Origin: Allobosea sp. 117
GTDB lineage: Bacteria; Pseudomonadota; Alphaproteobacteria; Rhizobiales; Xanthobacteraceae
NCBI RefSeq assembly: GCF_000702305.1
Contig: NZ_JNLC01000002.1
Span: 1-64,000, forward strand
DNA: 64,000 nt
Direction of reading: 5' to 3'
Shown: positions 26,716 to 36,721 of the stretch, one piece after another
Position numbering within the stretch: position 1 is the first letter of the stretch
Layout of the letters: each line of letters opens with the position of its first letter
Made by a program: the position numbers and the translations under genes
Notes under the pieces: generated by a model
The model's input: the letters and a program-made list of their open reading frames with translations, nothing else
Databases searched by the model: none
Told to the model about the DNA's origin: nothing

Positions 26716-29700
26716 TCAGATGGACATCAGCAGATTATGACTCTCGCCGTTGAGCGGAATACGAGTCGATCTGTCCGGTGATGGGGTGCGAACACCGTCG
26801 AGCACCGAATATAATTCCTCACCCTCGCCGATGGCGCGAACCTCGATCCTGCAGGCTGCCCCGCCAAGCGTCACGGTCGCCTCAAACCCGGGCCATGCCG
26901 AGGGGATGCAGGGGGCGACGACGAGGAAATCACCCTCCCGGCGTATGCCGAGGATGCCCTCGACGCCGGCCCGATGCATCCAGCCGGCGGAGCCGGTGTA
27001 CCAGGTCCAGCCGCCGCGCCCGACATGCGGCGCTACGGAATAGATGTCGGCGGCGACGACATAGGGCTCGACCTTGTAGCGCTCCGCCTCATCGGGCGTG
27101 CGGGCATGGTTGATCGGGTTGAGCAGGGTGAAGAGATCGTGCGCCTTGTCGCCCGCACACTGCTTGGCGAAGGCGAGGATCGCCCACATGGCGGCGTGGC
27201 TGTACTGCCCGCCATTCTCGCGCAGCCCGGGCGGGTAGCCCTTGATGTAGCCTGGATCGAGCGGCGTCTTATCGAAGGGCGGAGTGAACAGTAGCGCGAG
27301 TTTGTCGTCCGACCGGATCAGGTAGCGCTCGAGCGAGGCCATGGCGGTGGCCGCGCGCAGGCTGTCGGCGGCGCCCGACAGCACCGCCCAGGACTGCGCG
27401 ATGGAATCGATGCGGCACTCGCCGCTGTCCTTGGAACCGAGCCAAGTGCCGTCGTCGAAGGTTGCGCGGCGATACCACTCGCCGTCCCAGGCCGAGCGCT
27501 CAAGCGCCCGACGCACCGACGCCGCGTGCGCTCGCCAGCGCCGGGCGCGTTCGGGATCGCGCGCCTCCGCCAGCGGGGCGAACAGTTCGATGGTGCGGAT
27601 CAGCAGCCAGCCGAGCCAGACGCTCTCGCCCTTGCCGCCTTCGCCGACGCGATTCATGCCGTCGTTCCAGTCGCCGGTGCCCATCAGCGGCAGGCCGAGC
27701 TCGCCGGTGAGGGAAAGCGCATGGTCGAGGCCGCGCGCGCAGTGTTCGAACAGCAAGGCGGTCTCGTCCGCCGGCATCGGTTGGAAGAAGTGCTCGTGTT
27801 CCTCCGGCCGCAGTTGCGGTCCATCGAGATAGGGCACGCGCTCCTCCAAGATGGCGGTGTCACCCGAGCTTTCGATATAGGTTGCGGTGGCGAAGGCGAG
27901 CCATACATGATCGTCGGAGATACGGGTGCGCACCCCCTGGCCCGATTGCGGCAGCCACCAATGCTGGACGTCGCCCTCGACGAATTGTCGCCCGGCTGCG
28001 CGCAAGAGATGGCTACGCGTCTCCTTTGGCAGTGCCAGCGTGAGCGCCATACCGTCCTGCAACTGGTCGCGGAAGCCATAGGCGCCGCTCGCCTGGTAGA
28101 AGGCGGAGCGCGCGGTGATGCGACAGGCCAGCGTCTGGTAGAGCAGCCAGCCGTTCAGCATGATGTCCATCGCTCGGTCCGGCGTCTTTGCCTGGACGGT
28201 GCCGAGCACGGCCGTCCAGTGATCGCTCACCGAGGCGAGGACGGTATCGAGATCGGCTTGGCGATAGCGTGCGACCAGCGCCCGGACTTCGTCCACCGAC
28301 CCGCATTGACCGATGAAGGAGACGACCTCGACGGTCTCGCCGATGCCGAGTTCCACCACCGTCTGCAGGGCGGCGCACGGATCGAGGCCGGCGCCGGTCC
28401 TTCCTGAAAGCGGGTCCGTGCTTGCAAGGCCGAGCGGTGATGCGGGTCCGCCATCGCGACCGAGGAATTCGGTGCGGTCCGCGGTCCACGCGGTCTGCCG
28501 TCCGGCGAGATCGGTGAAGGCGATGCGGGAGCCGAAGACGGCGCTCCAGCGATTGCGCGCCAGCATCACGCCGTTCTGCGGGTCGATCTCGGTGGTGATG
28601 AAGGGGGCGGAGGCGCCGCGCGACGTGCCGAGCACCCACTCGGTATAGGCGGTGACGGAGAGCCGCCGCGGCCGGCCGGACAGGTTGGTGAGTTTCAAAC
28701 GGGAAATCTTGATTGGGTCGTCGAGCGGCACGAATTGCAGCAGGTCGAGCGCGATGCCGTTCGCCTCGTGCTCGAAGCGGCTGTAGCCAAAGCCGTGCCG
28801 CGCGACATAGATGCCATCGTCGCGGATCGGTCGTGCTGTCGGGCTCCACAGATCGCCAGTCACCTCGTCCCGCACATAGAAGGCCTCCCCTACCGGATCG
28901 GCGACGGCGTCGTTGGACCATTGAGTGATCTGGTTCTCGCGACTATTGGCCGACCATGTGTAGCCGCTGCCCTCGGCCGAAATCTGGAAGCCGAAGCCGG
29001 CATTGGCGACCACGTTGATCCAAGGTGCGGGCGTCGTTCGCTCCTGCGCAAGGACGGTCACATACTCCCGCCCGTCCTTGTCGAAACCGCCGAGGCCGTT
29101 GAAGAATTCGAGGGTGGGCGGCTCGAGCGACGGCACGGGACCGTGCATCGAGGTCACGTTGCGGTCACGGCGGCGGACGGCCGGAGGGTGCGGCGCCCGG
29201 TGCACGCGAGCGAGCTGGTCGACGATGGCGCCGCGCCGCGCCGACAGCACCACGCGGGCAACCGATTGCACAAGCGCGCGTGACTCCACGCTCATGAGAT
29301 CGGTACGCAGCACATAGACCGCTCCCTGCGCCGGCTCCTCCCCGAGCAGCGGACGCGATGCGTTGGTCCGCACCGCCGTCTCGATGGCGATCTGCAGGTC
29401 CTGGACATAGGAGGAGGAACGCTCGTTGATGAAGACGAGATCGACGGCGAGGCGCTTCATCCGCCAATATTCGTGGGCGCGCAGCAATTGGCGCACTTGG
29501 GCGATGTCCTCGATATCGTCGATCCGCAGCAGCACGATCGGCAGGTCGCCGGAGATGGAATGCTGCCAGAGGCCTGATTGCGGCCCGGCTCCGCGAAGGA
29601 TCGTCTCCGAGGGCGACCTGAAACGTCCATCGGCATAGAGTAGGGGAGCGGCGAGCCGCTGGAAGTCGGCCGCTTCCTCCACATTGACGTCAAGATGCCG

Positions 29701-32700
29701 AAGCTGGACCTGCGCCTGTGTCCACGCCAGGGTCTTGGCGCGGTCGAACGCACTGCGATCATGATGCGTGTCGATGAGGTCGAGGAGTTCCGCCCGCGAC
29801 GAGGCCACCACGGTCCAGAAGGCGACGCGTGCGACCTTGCCCGGCGCGATGCGCACGCTCTGGCGCAGCGAGAAGATCGGGTCCAGCACCGTCCCCACGG
29901 TGTTCGACAGCGACAGGCCGCCCGACATGGCGGCCGCCGTTCCCACGTCGCGCCCGCGGCCGATGAAACGGGCACGGTCGGTCTCGTATTGCGGGGCGGC
30001 CGCGACCTCGCCTTCCACCACTGCGAAATGTGCCGCCCATATCTGCGGCTCGCCCGGCGTCCGCAGCCGTCGCGTAGCGAGGAGGGCGCCGAATTCCGGT
30101 AGATGCTCGGTCTCGACGAACATCTTGGCAAAGGCCGGGTGGGCATCATCGGTGGCCGGCGTGGTCAGGACGAGCTCGGCATAGGAGGTCAGCTCGATCT
30201 TCCGGGTCAGCCGCCCGCTATTGGTCAGTGAAACCCGCCGGACCTCGCCATTGTGCTCGCCGGAAACGATGACATCCATCGTCGTGGTCAGGCCGACATC
30301 GTGGCGGATGAACTCGGCATGGTCCTCGCCGAACACGACGTCGCTTTCGCTGGCGCCGCCCGCCATCGGCTGGGTGGTAGCGGACCAGACGCTGCCGTCC
30401 CTCATGTCGCGAAGGAAAACGAATGAACCCCAGTCGTCGCGGGTGGCGTCCTCGCGCCAGCGCGTCACCGCGATATCGCGCCAGCGGCTGTAGCCGCCGC
30501 CGGATGCCGTCATCATGACGGCGTAGCCGCCATTGGAGAGCAGATGCGTGACTGGAGCGCCGGCCGTGGGGGCGATCAGGCGGCGCACCGTCGCTGCTTC
30601 GCTGCGGGCGTCGACGGCAGCGGCCCGGACCTCCTCGGCGCGCGGGCGGGCCACGACGACGTCGCGGGGCGAGCGCTCCTGCAGCAGCAGCTCGCTTGCC
30701 CGGATCATCGGCTCGCGATGGAATCGGTCGCGCATCTCGCCGCCCAGCAGCGTGTTGGCGATGGCGACGATGGTCATGCCCTGGTGATGGGCCATGAAGC
30801 TGCGGACGATGGCGACGTTTTCGTCTTCCGGCAGCCGCGAACGGGTGAAGTCGAGCGCCTCATAGAAGCCGTAGCGGCCCTGCGCCCCCAACTCGGCGAG
30901 GCGAGCATAATTCTGCCGCGCGCGCTTGGGATCCGCCATGCTGGCGAGGCCGGTCGCATAGGGCGCGACCACCACACTCTCCGAGAGCCCACGCTTGAGG
31001 CCGAGGCCGGGCACGCCGAAATTGGCGTACTGATAGGTAAACTCGATGTCGCGCGCATTATAGGCGGATTCCGACATGCCCCACGGAACGCCCAGCGACC
31101 GGGCATAGGATTGCTGCCGCTCGACCACCAGGCGGTTGGTCTGTTCGAGCACGCTGCCGGCCGGTGCGCGCATCACCAATGAGGGCATGAGATATTCGAA
31201 CATCGATCCCGACCAGGAGATCAACGCCGAGCCGTTGCCGAGCGGCGTCGCCAGCCGACCGAGCCGGAACCAGTGGCGGGTCGGCGCGTCGCCCTTGGCG
31301 ATGGCGAACAAACTGGCGAGCCGCGCTTCGGAGGCCAGCAAGTCGTAGCAGCTCGGGTCGAGGCCGTTGTCTGCCAGCGAATAGCCGATGGAAAGCAGCT
31401 TCCGCTCGGGATCGAGCAGAAATGCAAAGTCCATCTCCATCGCCATGGTTCGGGCCGTGTCCGCAAGCGCGGTCAGCCGCGCCTTCGTGGCGGCCGGTGC
31501 CGGGAACTGGAGGCGGTCACGCTGGTGTTCGCTCACCGCCCTGCCGATCGCCTCGATCCAGTAGGCGATGTCTGTCGAGCCATCCTCCGCTGTCGCCGGG
31601 ACGATCTCCTGCGCAATCCTGTGGGCCCTGTCCGCGAGCCGCTTCAGAACGGGTGCCGTCGCCTCCAAGGTCTGCACGCCGTTCAGCTGCGCGTCGATCT
31701 CGTCCAGACACCCAGCCAGCGCCTGTCCCCGCGGACTGCCCGCCGTAGGCAGGGCCGTCATCGCCTCGCGCGCCAGTGCCAGCGCGTCGGCTATGCCCGC
31801 GCGGGCGTTCACGCCGACAGGGGCATCCGTCCACTCCTCGCAGGCATTGGCCAGCGTGATGAGATGGCCGGCGAGATTGCCGCTGTCGACGGACGAGACA
31901 TAGGCCGGCGGCAGCGTGGCGAGGTCTTGCGTCCCGTACCAGTTGAAGAAGTGCCCGCGATAGCGGGGCAACTGCTTCAAGCTGGCGAACGTTGCTTCAA
32001 CCCGCTCGATGGTCTCGATGGTGCCGGTCCAGCCGAAGTCGCGGGCGGCGACTGCCGAGAGCAAATAGAGGCCGATATTGGTCGGCGAGGTCCGATGGGC
32101 GACGATCGGTTTCGGCTCTTCCTGGAAATTGTCCGGCGGCAGCATGTTCTCGGCCGGCGTAACGAAGGTCTCGAAATAGCGCCATGTGCGCCGGGCGATC
32201 AGGCGCAGGGCGCGGGCGTCGGCATCCGCGAGATTGAGGCGTTGCGGCACCTTGGGTGAACGGCTCGCCCATTGCGCCATGAGCGGCGCGCCGAGCCAGA
32301 GCAGGGCAAATGGTAGGATGAGCGGCCAGGAGGTGGGCGCCAGGACAAGCGCGCCTGCGGTCATCACAAGGGCCAGCAAGGTGCCGCTGGCCATCTGCCG
32401 ATAAAAGCCGAGGACGTCCAGCCGCGGGACTGCGGAGGACTTCGCGGCCGTCGTCCACTCCAGCAGGTGGCGTCGCGTCACCAGCAGCCGCACCAACGTG
32501 CGCATCACGGCGTCGCCCGCCCGCCATGCCTGATCGGCGAGAAAGACGAGCGACAGCGATGTCTGGGCGGCGGCGAGCCGCAATTCGGCTGCCAATCTGG
32601 CGAGGTGGCTGCGCACCCGTATGTCGGGATGGCGAGGCAACACCGAGGACGCGATCGGCAGGACGGCGGGAACCATGATCGTCATGATCATCAGCAAGGT

Positions 32701-35244
32701 GCCGACGAGCGCCGCCGGCATGGGAAACAGCCAGCACAGGCTCAGCCCCAGCAGGCTCAGCGGGGCCAGCGTGGTGCGCCGCAGATTGTCGAACATCTTC
32801 CAGCGGCCGACCGGCGTCAGCGCGCGCCGGCCCGCCGCCTCGCCGAAGATCCACGGAAGTAGCTGCCAGTCGCCGCGCATCCAGCGATGCTGCCGCTTGG
32901 CGACGACATCGTAGCGCGAGGGGAACTCCTCCACGACCTCGACATCCGAGGCGAGGCCGGCGCGGGCGAACACGCCTTCGAAGAGATCGTGGCTGAGCAG
33001 CGTGTTCTCCGGGATACGGCCGGCGAGGGACGCCTCGAAGGCATCGATGTCGTAAATTCCCTTGCCGGTGTAGGAGCCTTCGCCGAACAGGTCCTGATAG
33101 GCGTCGGAAACCGCGGCCGCATAAGGGTCCATGCCGCCGCCGCCGGAAATAACCCGCTGATAGAACGAGCCCTCACGGCCGATCGGCAGCGAGGGCGTGA
33201 CCCGCGGCTGGAGGATGCCGTAGCCGCCGACCACCCGCTGCCCGGCAGCGTCGAATCTCGGCCGGTTCAGCGGATGCGCCATCTTGCCGACGAGCCGGAG
33301 CGCGGCGTCGCGCGGCAGGCGGGTATCGGCGTCGAGCGTGATGACGTAGCGCACATCCTCCGGGACCTGCGGGGGTCGGCCGCCAACGGCCATGAAGGAG
33401 GTGTCGTCCGCGCCGCGCAGCAGGCGGTTGAGCTCGTGCAGCTTGCCACGCTTGCGCTCCCATCCCATCCATTTGCCCTCGCCCGGATTGAACCGGCGAT
33501 GGCGGTGCAGCAGGAGGAAGCGGTTGCCGACCGGGCCGGGGCCGTGACGCAGATTCAGTTGCTCGATCCCCTGCACGGCGAGCTCCAATAGCGGCGCATC
33601 GCCCGGCACGACCTCGCAGTCGGCGTCCATGCCGTCCGACAGCAGGGCAAAGGTGAGATCGCCGCCGGCACCGGAGAGGAAGTGGACCTCGAGCCTTTCG
33701 ACCTGTTCCTGAAGGTCGGCTTCGCTGGTAAGCAGCGTCGGCACGGCGACGAGGGTGCGAAGGGACCCTGGAACTCCATCCGCGAGCTCGAGGCCGGGCA
33801 GGATGGCGGCGCCGAACATCCATGCCACGCTCCGGTTCACCAGCGCGGTCGCCACCTCGCTCGCCGGGACGAAGCCGACGAGGGCGAAGACGGCCAGCCA
33901 GCTCCCGGAGAGACCGGCCGCGGAGAGAGCCCAAAGTGCCACCCCGATCAGACTGAGCGTGACGGCGAGGATGGCTCCGACATATCCGCCAATGCCGAGG
34001 CGAATGCTGACGCGGCTCAAGCGCAGCCGAGGTGGCGGGCGGAAGTGAATGGCCTGTTCGAACGCGCGCCGCCCTTCGGCGATGAGATGGTAGCCGGGAT
34101 CCTCTGTGGGGTCGGCGTCCACATGCTCCTGTGCCGGAGACGCCGCCAGTGCCGCGACCTCCAGCGCGCGCTTGGCGATGTCAATCTCTGACAGCTCGGA
34201 GCCGCGGGCGAGTTGCTCGATCGCGCTGCGGTAGAGATTGCGGGTGGGGAAATCCATCGAAGCGAAGGCACTGCCGGCTCGCAGTCGGTCGTCGACTAGG
34301 CTGACGCTCTCGAACAGGTCGGCCCAATCGATGTCGGAAATCAGCCGCATGCTGGTGATGACGTTTCGCACGCTTACATTGGAGGCGCCGAGCCGCTGTT
34401 GAGCATGCTGCACAACGCCGTCGACCGAAGCGCCCTGGGCTGCCAGCCGTGCCTCCAGCCATCCCAGTGCCGGCGTCGTTCGCGGGTCCTGGTCCCGGAG
34501 CCGCTTGACCAACTGAGCGGCGAAGACCTCATCCAGCGGCCCCGGCGAGCGGGTCAGGATGTCCGCTTCGAGCGCTGAACGCGCTTCGCCCGAGATGAAA
34601 AGCCGGTCGGCCAGCAGGTCGGCCTCCCGGCGTGATCGGCGCCCGGTGGTGATCTGATCGGCGAGCCGGCGCAGGTTCTCGATGAGCACGATGCGCAGCG
34701 TGATCGCCACCGCCCACAGCTCGCCGATCGTCAGCGGCTGGACCTGCTGGTACGCCCCGATGAAGCGGCGCAGCGCCTCGGGATCGAAATGGCTGTCCGT
34801 GTGCGCGACATAGGCCCAGGCGAGGCCCAGCACTCGCGGGTAACCGGCGAACGGCCCTTCGGCGAGCTTCGGCAATTGTCGGTAATAGCCGGACGGCAGG
34901 TCGTCTCGAATCTCGCGTATCTGCTCTTCGACGAGATGATAATTGTCGAGCAGCCATTCGGCGGCGGGCACTACGCTCCGCCCGGCTTCGGCATCGGCCG
35001 CCGTCGCACGATAGGCGACGAGCAGGGCGCCGGCATTGTCTTTCAGCCGGGCATGCAGGGAAGCGACGGAAGGCGGGCGCAGGGTGATCGGCTGCGCTGC
35101 GGCGAGGCTTCGTGCGTGCTGCTCCAGCCGCTCGGCGCCGAACAGTTCCTCGCGGATCGGAGCCGGATCGTTCCAGACGGAGCCCTGCCAGGCGCGGCTG
35201 CGCAGTTGCAGGGCATAGCGGCGAAGATCAGCGATCGGATTCAT
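26716..35244 (-). CDS. ndvB: Cyclic beta-1,2-glucan synthase, NdvB/ChvB type
   Basis: Giant inner-membrane enzyme of 2842 residues, the usual length for NdvB/ChvB/Cgs. It makes cyclic beta-1,2-glucans, which act in osmotic adaptation and host interaction in rhizobia and brucellae. Membrane segments near 420-490 precede a GT84 glycosyltransferase domain with a DAD-type metal site (VITLDADTRLPRDAALRL) and the QxxRW motif (RQHRWMRGDWQLLPW). Further membrane segments follow, then a long middle region and a C-terminal GH94 phosphorylase-like domain (MGTGDWNDGMNRVG; SGAYGFRDQLQDGMAL) that controls ring size. The ATG at 35244 has GGAAGG upstream. No NdvA exporter gene is in the window. Confidence 0.93.
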   Translation of the reverse strand: MNPIADLRRYALQLRSRAWQGSVWNDPAPIREELFGAERLEQHARSLAAAQPITLRPPSVASLHARLKDNAGALLVAYRATAADAEAGRSVVPAAEWLLDNYHLVEEQIREIRDDLPSGYYRQLPKLAEGPFAGYPRVLGLAWAYVAHTDSHFDPEALRRFIGAYQQVQPLTIGELWAVAITLRIVLIENLRRLADQITTGRRSRREADLLADRLFISGEARSALEADILTRSPGPLDEVFAAQLVKRLRDQDPRTTPALGWLEARLAAQGASVDGVVQHAQQRLGASNVSVRNVITSMRLISDIDWADLFESVSLVDDRLRAGSAFASMDFPTRNLYRSAIEQLARGSELSEIDIAKRALEVAALAASPAQEHVDADPTEDPGYHLIAEGRRAFEQAIHFRPPPRLRLSRVSIRLGIGGYVGAILAVTLSLIGVALWALSAAGLSGSWLAVFALVGFVPASEVATALVNRSVAWMFGAAILPGLELADGVPGSLRTLVAVPTLLTSEADLQEQVERLEVHFLSGAGGDLTFALLSDGMDADCEVVPGDAPLLELAVQGIEQLNLRHGPGPVGNRFLLLHRHRRFNPGEGKWMGWERKRGKLHELNRLLRGADDTSFMAVGGRPPQVPEDVRYVITLDADTRLPRDAALRLVGKMAHPLNRPRFDAAGQRVVGGYGILQPRVTPSLPIGREGSFYQRVISGGGGMDPYAAAVSDAYQDLFGEGSYTGKGIYDIDAFEASLAGRIPENTLLSHDLFEGVFARAGLASDVEVVEEFPSRYDVVAKRQHRWMRGDWQLLPWIFGEAAGRRALTPVGRWKMFDNLRRTTLAPLSLLGLSLCWLFPMPAALVGTLLMIMTIMVPAVLPIASSVLPRHPDIRVRSHLARLAAELRLAAAQTSLSLVFLADQAWRAGDAVMRTLVRLLVTRRHLLEWTTAAKSSAVPRLDVLGFYRQMASGTLLALVMTAGALVLAPTSWPLILPFALLWLGAPLMAQWASRSPKVPQRLNLADADARALRLIARRTWRYFETFVTPAENMLPPDNFQEEPKPIVAHRTSPTNIGLYLLSAVAARDFGWTGTIETIERVEATFASLKQLPRYRGHFFNWYGTQDLATLPPAYVSSVDSGNLAGHLITLANACEEWTDAPVGVNARAGIADALALAREAMTALPTAGSPRGQALAGCLDEIDAQLNGVQTLEATAPVLKRLADRAHRIAQEIVPATAEDGSTDIAYWIEAIGRAVSEHQRDRLQFPAPAATKARLTALADTARTMAMEMDFAFLLDPERKLLSIGYSLADNGLDPSCYDLLASEARLASLFAIAKGDAPTRHWFRLGRLATPLGNGSALISWSGSMFEYLMPSLVMRAPAGSVLEQTNRLVVERQQSYARSLGVPWGMSESAYNARDIEFTYQYANFGVPGLGLKRGLSESVVVAPYATGLASMADPKRARQNYARLAELGAQGRYGFYEALDFTRSRLPEDENVAIVRSFMAHHQGMTIVAIANTLLGGEMRDRFHREPMIRASELLLQERSPRDVVVARPRAEEVRAAAVDARSEAATVRRLIAPTAGAPVTHLLSNGGYAVMMTASGGGYSRWRDIAVTRWREDATRDDWGSFVFLRDMRDGSVWSATTQPMAGGASESDVVFGEDHAEFIRHDVGLTTTMDVIVSGEHNGEVRRVSLTNSGRLTRKIELTSYAELVLTTPATDDAHPAFAKMFVETEHLPEFGALLATRRLRTPGEPQIWAAHFAVVEGEVAAAPQYETDRARFIGRGRDVGTAAAMSGGLSLSNTVGTVLDPIFSLRQSVRIAPGKVARVAFWTVVASSRAELLDLIDTHHDRSAFDRAKTLAWTQAQVQLRHLDVNVEEAADFQRLAAPLLYADGRFRSPSETILRGAGPQSGLWQHSISGDLPIVLLRIDDIEDIAQVRQLLRAHEYWRMKRLAVDLVFINERSSSYVQDLQIAIETAVRTNASRPLLGEEPAQGAVYVLRTDLMSVESRALVQSVARVVLSARRGAIVDQLARVHRAPHPPAVRRRDRNVTSMHGPVPSLEPPTLEFFNGLGGFDKDGREYVTVLAQERTTPAPWINVVANAGFGFQISAEGSGYTWSANSRENQITQWSNDAVADPVGEAFYVRDEVTGDLWSPTARPIRDDGIYVARHGFGYSRFEHEANGIALDLLQFVPLDDPIKISRLKLTNLSGRPRRLSVTAYTEWVLGTSRGASAPFITTEIDPQNGVMLARNRWSAVFGSRIAFTDLAGRQTAWTADRTEFLGRDGGPASPLGLASTDPLSGRTGAGLDPCAALQTVVELGIGETVEVVSFIGQCGSVDEVRALVARYRQADLDTVLASVSDHWTAVLGTVQAKTPDRAMDIMLNGWLLYQTLACRITARSAFYQASGAYGFRDQLQDGMALTLALPKETRSHLLRAAGRQFVEGDVQHWWLPQSGQGVRTRISDDHVWLAFATATYIESSGDTAILEERVPYLDGPQLRPEEHEHFFQPMPADETALLFEHCARGLDHALSLTGELGLPLMGTGDWNDGMNRVGEGGKGESVWLGWLLIRTIELFAPLAEARDPERARRWRAHAASVRRALERSAWDGEWYRRATFDDGTWLGSKDSGECRIDSIAQSWAVLSGAADSLRAATAMASLERYLIRSDDKLALLFTPPFDKTPLDPGYIKGYPPGLRENGGQYSHAAMWAILAFAKQCAGDKAHDLFTLLNPINHARTPDEAERYKVEPYVVAADIYSVAPHVGRGGWTWYTGSAGWMHRAGVEGILGIRREGDFLVVAPCIPSAWPGFEATVTLGGAACRIEVRAIGEGEELYSVLDGVRTPSPDRSTRIPLNGESHNLLMSI

Positions 35245-35330
35245 CTCTATGCCTTCCGGTGCGGAGTGGCGCGAGAGGCATGGCCGACGGCCGAGGGACG
35301 GACCTTCGCTCAGGTGGGTCCGAGGCCGGG

Positions 35331-35666
35331 CTACGGCGCGAGGCGGGCGGCATCCCGGTCGGCGCGCCATTCGGCGGCGGCGGGCAGATCGCCGGCGACA
35401 TCGACATGGGCGGCGCCGTCGCAGCACGAGGGAAGGCGCTTTTCGGAGAAGCGCAGCTGCAGCAGCCGGCCATCGACGGTGCGCAGCCGCAGGTCGGCGC
35501 GGCCAAACACTTCCCGCAGCACGACGGTGGGCAGGCGGATCTCGCCGCAGCTCGTCACCTGTCCGCCGCTGGAGAGATAGCCGTCGAAATCATACTGCGT
35601 CGGGGCAACCAAGGTGTTCCCGCAAAGGAGACGGCCGGTGCCGCTTAGTCCGCCGAGATAGTCCAT
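35331..35666 (-). CDS. Hypothetical protein upstream of ndvB
   Basis: Protein of 111 residues starting MDYLGGLSGTGRLLCGNTLVAPTQ. The first two thirds look like a small beta-rich domain (YDFDGYLSSGGQVTSCGEI; LRTVDGRLLQLRFSEKRL). The ATG at 35666 has AAGGAG nine bases upstream. It lies 86 bp before ndvB on the same strand and may be co-transcribed. Function not recognised. Confidence 0.7.
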   Translation of the reverse strand: MDYLGGLSGTGRLLCGNTLVAPTQYDFDGYLSSGGQVTSCGEIRLPTVVLREVFGRADLRLRTVDGRLLQLRFSEKRLPSCCDGAAHVDVAGDLPAAAEWRADRDAARLAP

Positions 35667-35697
35667 GGCCGATGTCTCCTTGAGATTTGACCCACGA

Positions 35698-35955
35698 TCA
35701 CGTCTTGAGGTCAGCTTCCAGTGCCCTCGCCAGTTCCTCGGAATTGATCGTGAAGACCTGGATAGAGCCGGCAACGGCAATGGCGGGCGTGTGCAGCATC
35801 GTCGCTGAGCGCCGATAGGCCAGAAAGGTGAGGTCGGGGATCTCTTCCTCGTCGATCACCAGCCGATAGGTCCCCGCAGGCTGCCTGCTTTCGAGCGCGC
35901 TGAGCTTGAACGGATGCCTGAAGGTGACCGTGGTCTCCCGGGTTCGGCTGTGCAT
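35698..35955 (-). CDS. Hypothetical protein
   Basis: Protein of 85 residues (VTFRHPFKLSALESRQPAGTYRL... LEADLKT), acidic, without membrane segments or a recognised domain. It resembles small conserved proteins found in stress clusters of methylobacteria and relatives, from memory only. GAGG precedes the start. It sits in a same-strand run with its neighbours from csp to ndvB. Confidence 0.65.
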   Translation of the reverse strand: MHSRTRETTVTFRHPFKLSALESRQPAGTYRLVIDEEEIPDLTFLAYRRSATMLHTPAIAVAGSIQVFTINSEELARALEADLKT

Positions 35956-35964
35956 GGCGCGGCC

Positions 35965-36093
35965 TCAGCCCTTCTTCTTCGGCAGCGCCACAGAGGCCGG
36001 CATTCCCTTAGAAAGGGCGGGCGCTGCCACGGGCTCCTTGATCTTCTTCGGCTTCTTGGCTTCCCGATTGCCGCGTACCTGACCCTTGGCCAT
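35965..36093 (-). CDS. Small basic Lys-rich protein
   Basis: Only 42 residues: MAKGQVRGNREAKKPKK then an Ala/Pro-rich tail ending PKKKG. Proteins of this type are widespread in alphaproteobacteria but uncharacterised; the charge suggests nucleic-acid or ribosome contact. GGAGGAAGTGCTC directly precedes the ATG at 36093, a strong ribosome site. It follows cspA on the same strand after two hairpins. Confidence 0.75.
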   Translation of the reverse strand: MAKGQVRGNREAKKPKKIKEPVAAPALSKGMPASVALPKKKG

Positions 36094-36139
36094 GAGCACT
36101 TCCTCCCTATCGCGTTGACACATGTCTTCAGAAAGCGAA

Positions 36140-36169
36140 GGCCCCGCGACCTTGGGAAGGCGCGGGGCC
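36140..36169. terminator. Hairpin between csp and the small basic protein gene
   Basis: GGCCCCGCG and CGCGGGGCC form a perfect 9-bp stem around a 12-base loop. Terminator-like, but without a T-run. Confidence 0.5.
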
Positions 36170-36263
36170 GAAGAGCGCGGAGCGCCTCCAGTCGCTGCGG
36201 CATCGCTCAACCGGCCGCCAGTACATCCGTGGTCGGCCGGGAAGGCGACGCGCTACCGGCGAC

Positions 36264-36284
36264 GTCCGAAGTCAGGCTTCGGAC
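36264..36284. terminator. Hairpin just downstream of csp
   Basis: GTCCGAAG and CTTCGGAC form a perfect 8-bp stem with a 5-base loop, starting 9 bp beyond the csp stop on the minus strand. Confidence 0.6.
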
Positions 36285-36293
36285 AGTCGGCGA

Positions 36294-36506
36294 TCAGCTA
36301 AGTGAGTGAAGCTTGTCCGCGGACATTTTCCCGCTGCGCTGATCAGCGACGAGCTCGAAGCCCACCTTCTGACCTTCACGCAGGTCGCTCATGCCGGCAC
36401 GCTCAACAGCGCTAATGTGAACGAAGGCGTCGCTGCCACCGTCATCCGGCGCGATGAATCCAAAACCCTTCTGGGAATTGAACCATTTTACGGTTCCCGT
36501 GGTCAT
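36294..36506 (-). CDS. Cold shock domain protein
   Basis: CspA-type RNA chaperone of 70 residues: [18 protein letters not shown] with the RNP1 motif KGFGFI, and RNP2 DAFVHI around residue 30. Such proteins melt RNA secondary structure in the cold or in stationary phase. The start ATG at 36506 follows AAAGGG. The AT-rich sequence upstream (36507-36720) may hold a long leader that regulates translation. Confidence 0.95.
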   Translation of the reverse strand: MTTGTVKWFNSQKGFGFIAPDDGGSDAFVHISAVERAGMSDLREGQKVGFELVADQRSGKMSADKLHSLS

Positions 36507-36721
36507 GGGAAACCCTTTCATAATTGTATTTTGGCTTGCCCGCACGGATGCGCGCCGTCGAAATCGCATTTTCGGGAAAATAGAACCTGTGGCGCGGAAG
36601 CATTTTCCACGCGGAGAGCGTTCTTATCGCCGTGTATCGACTAGACTAATATGCGCTTCGACGAAAATATTACAAGGGTAGACGGATTTTTAAATACCGA
36701 AGCTCAGGATTTGACGGCGGC

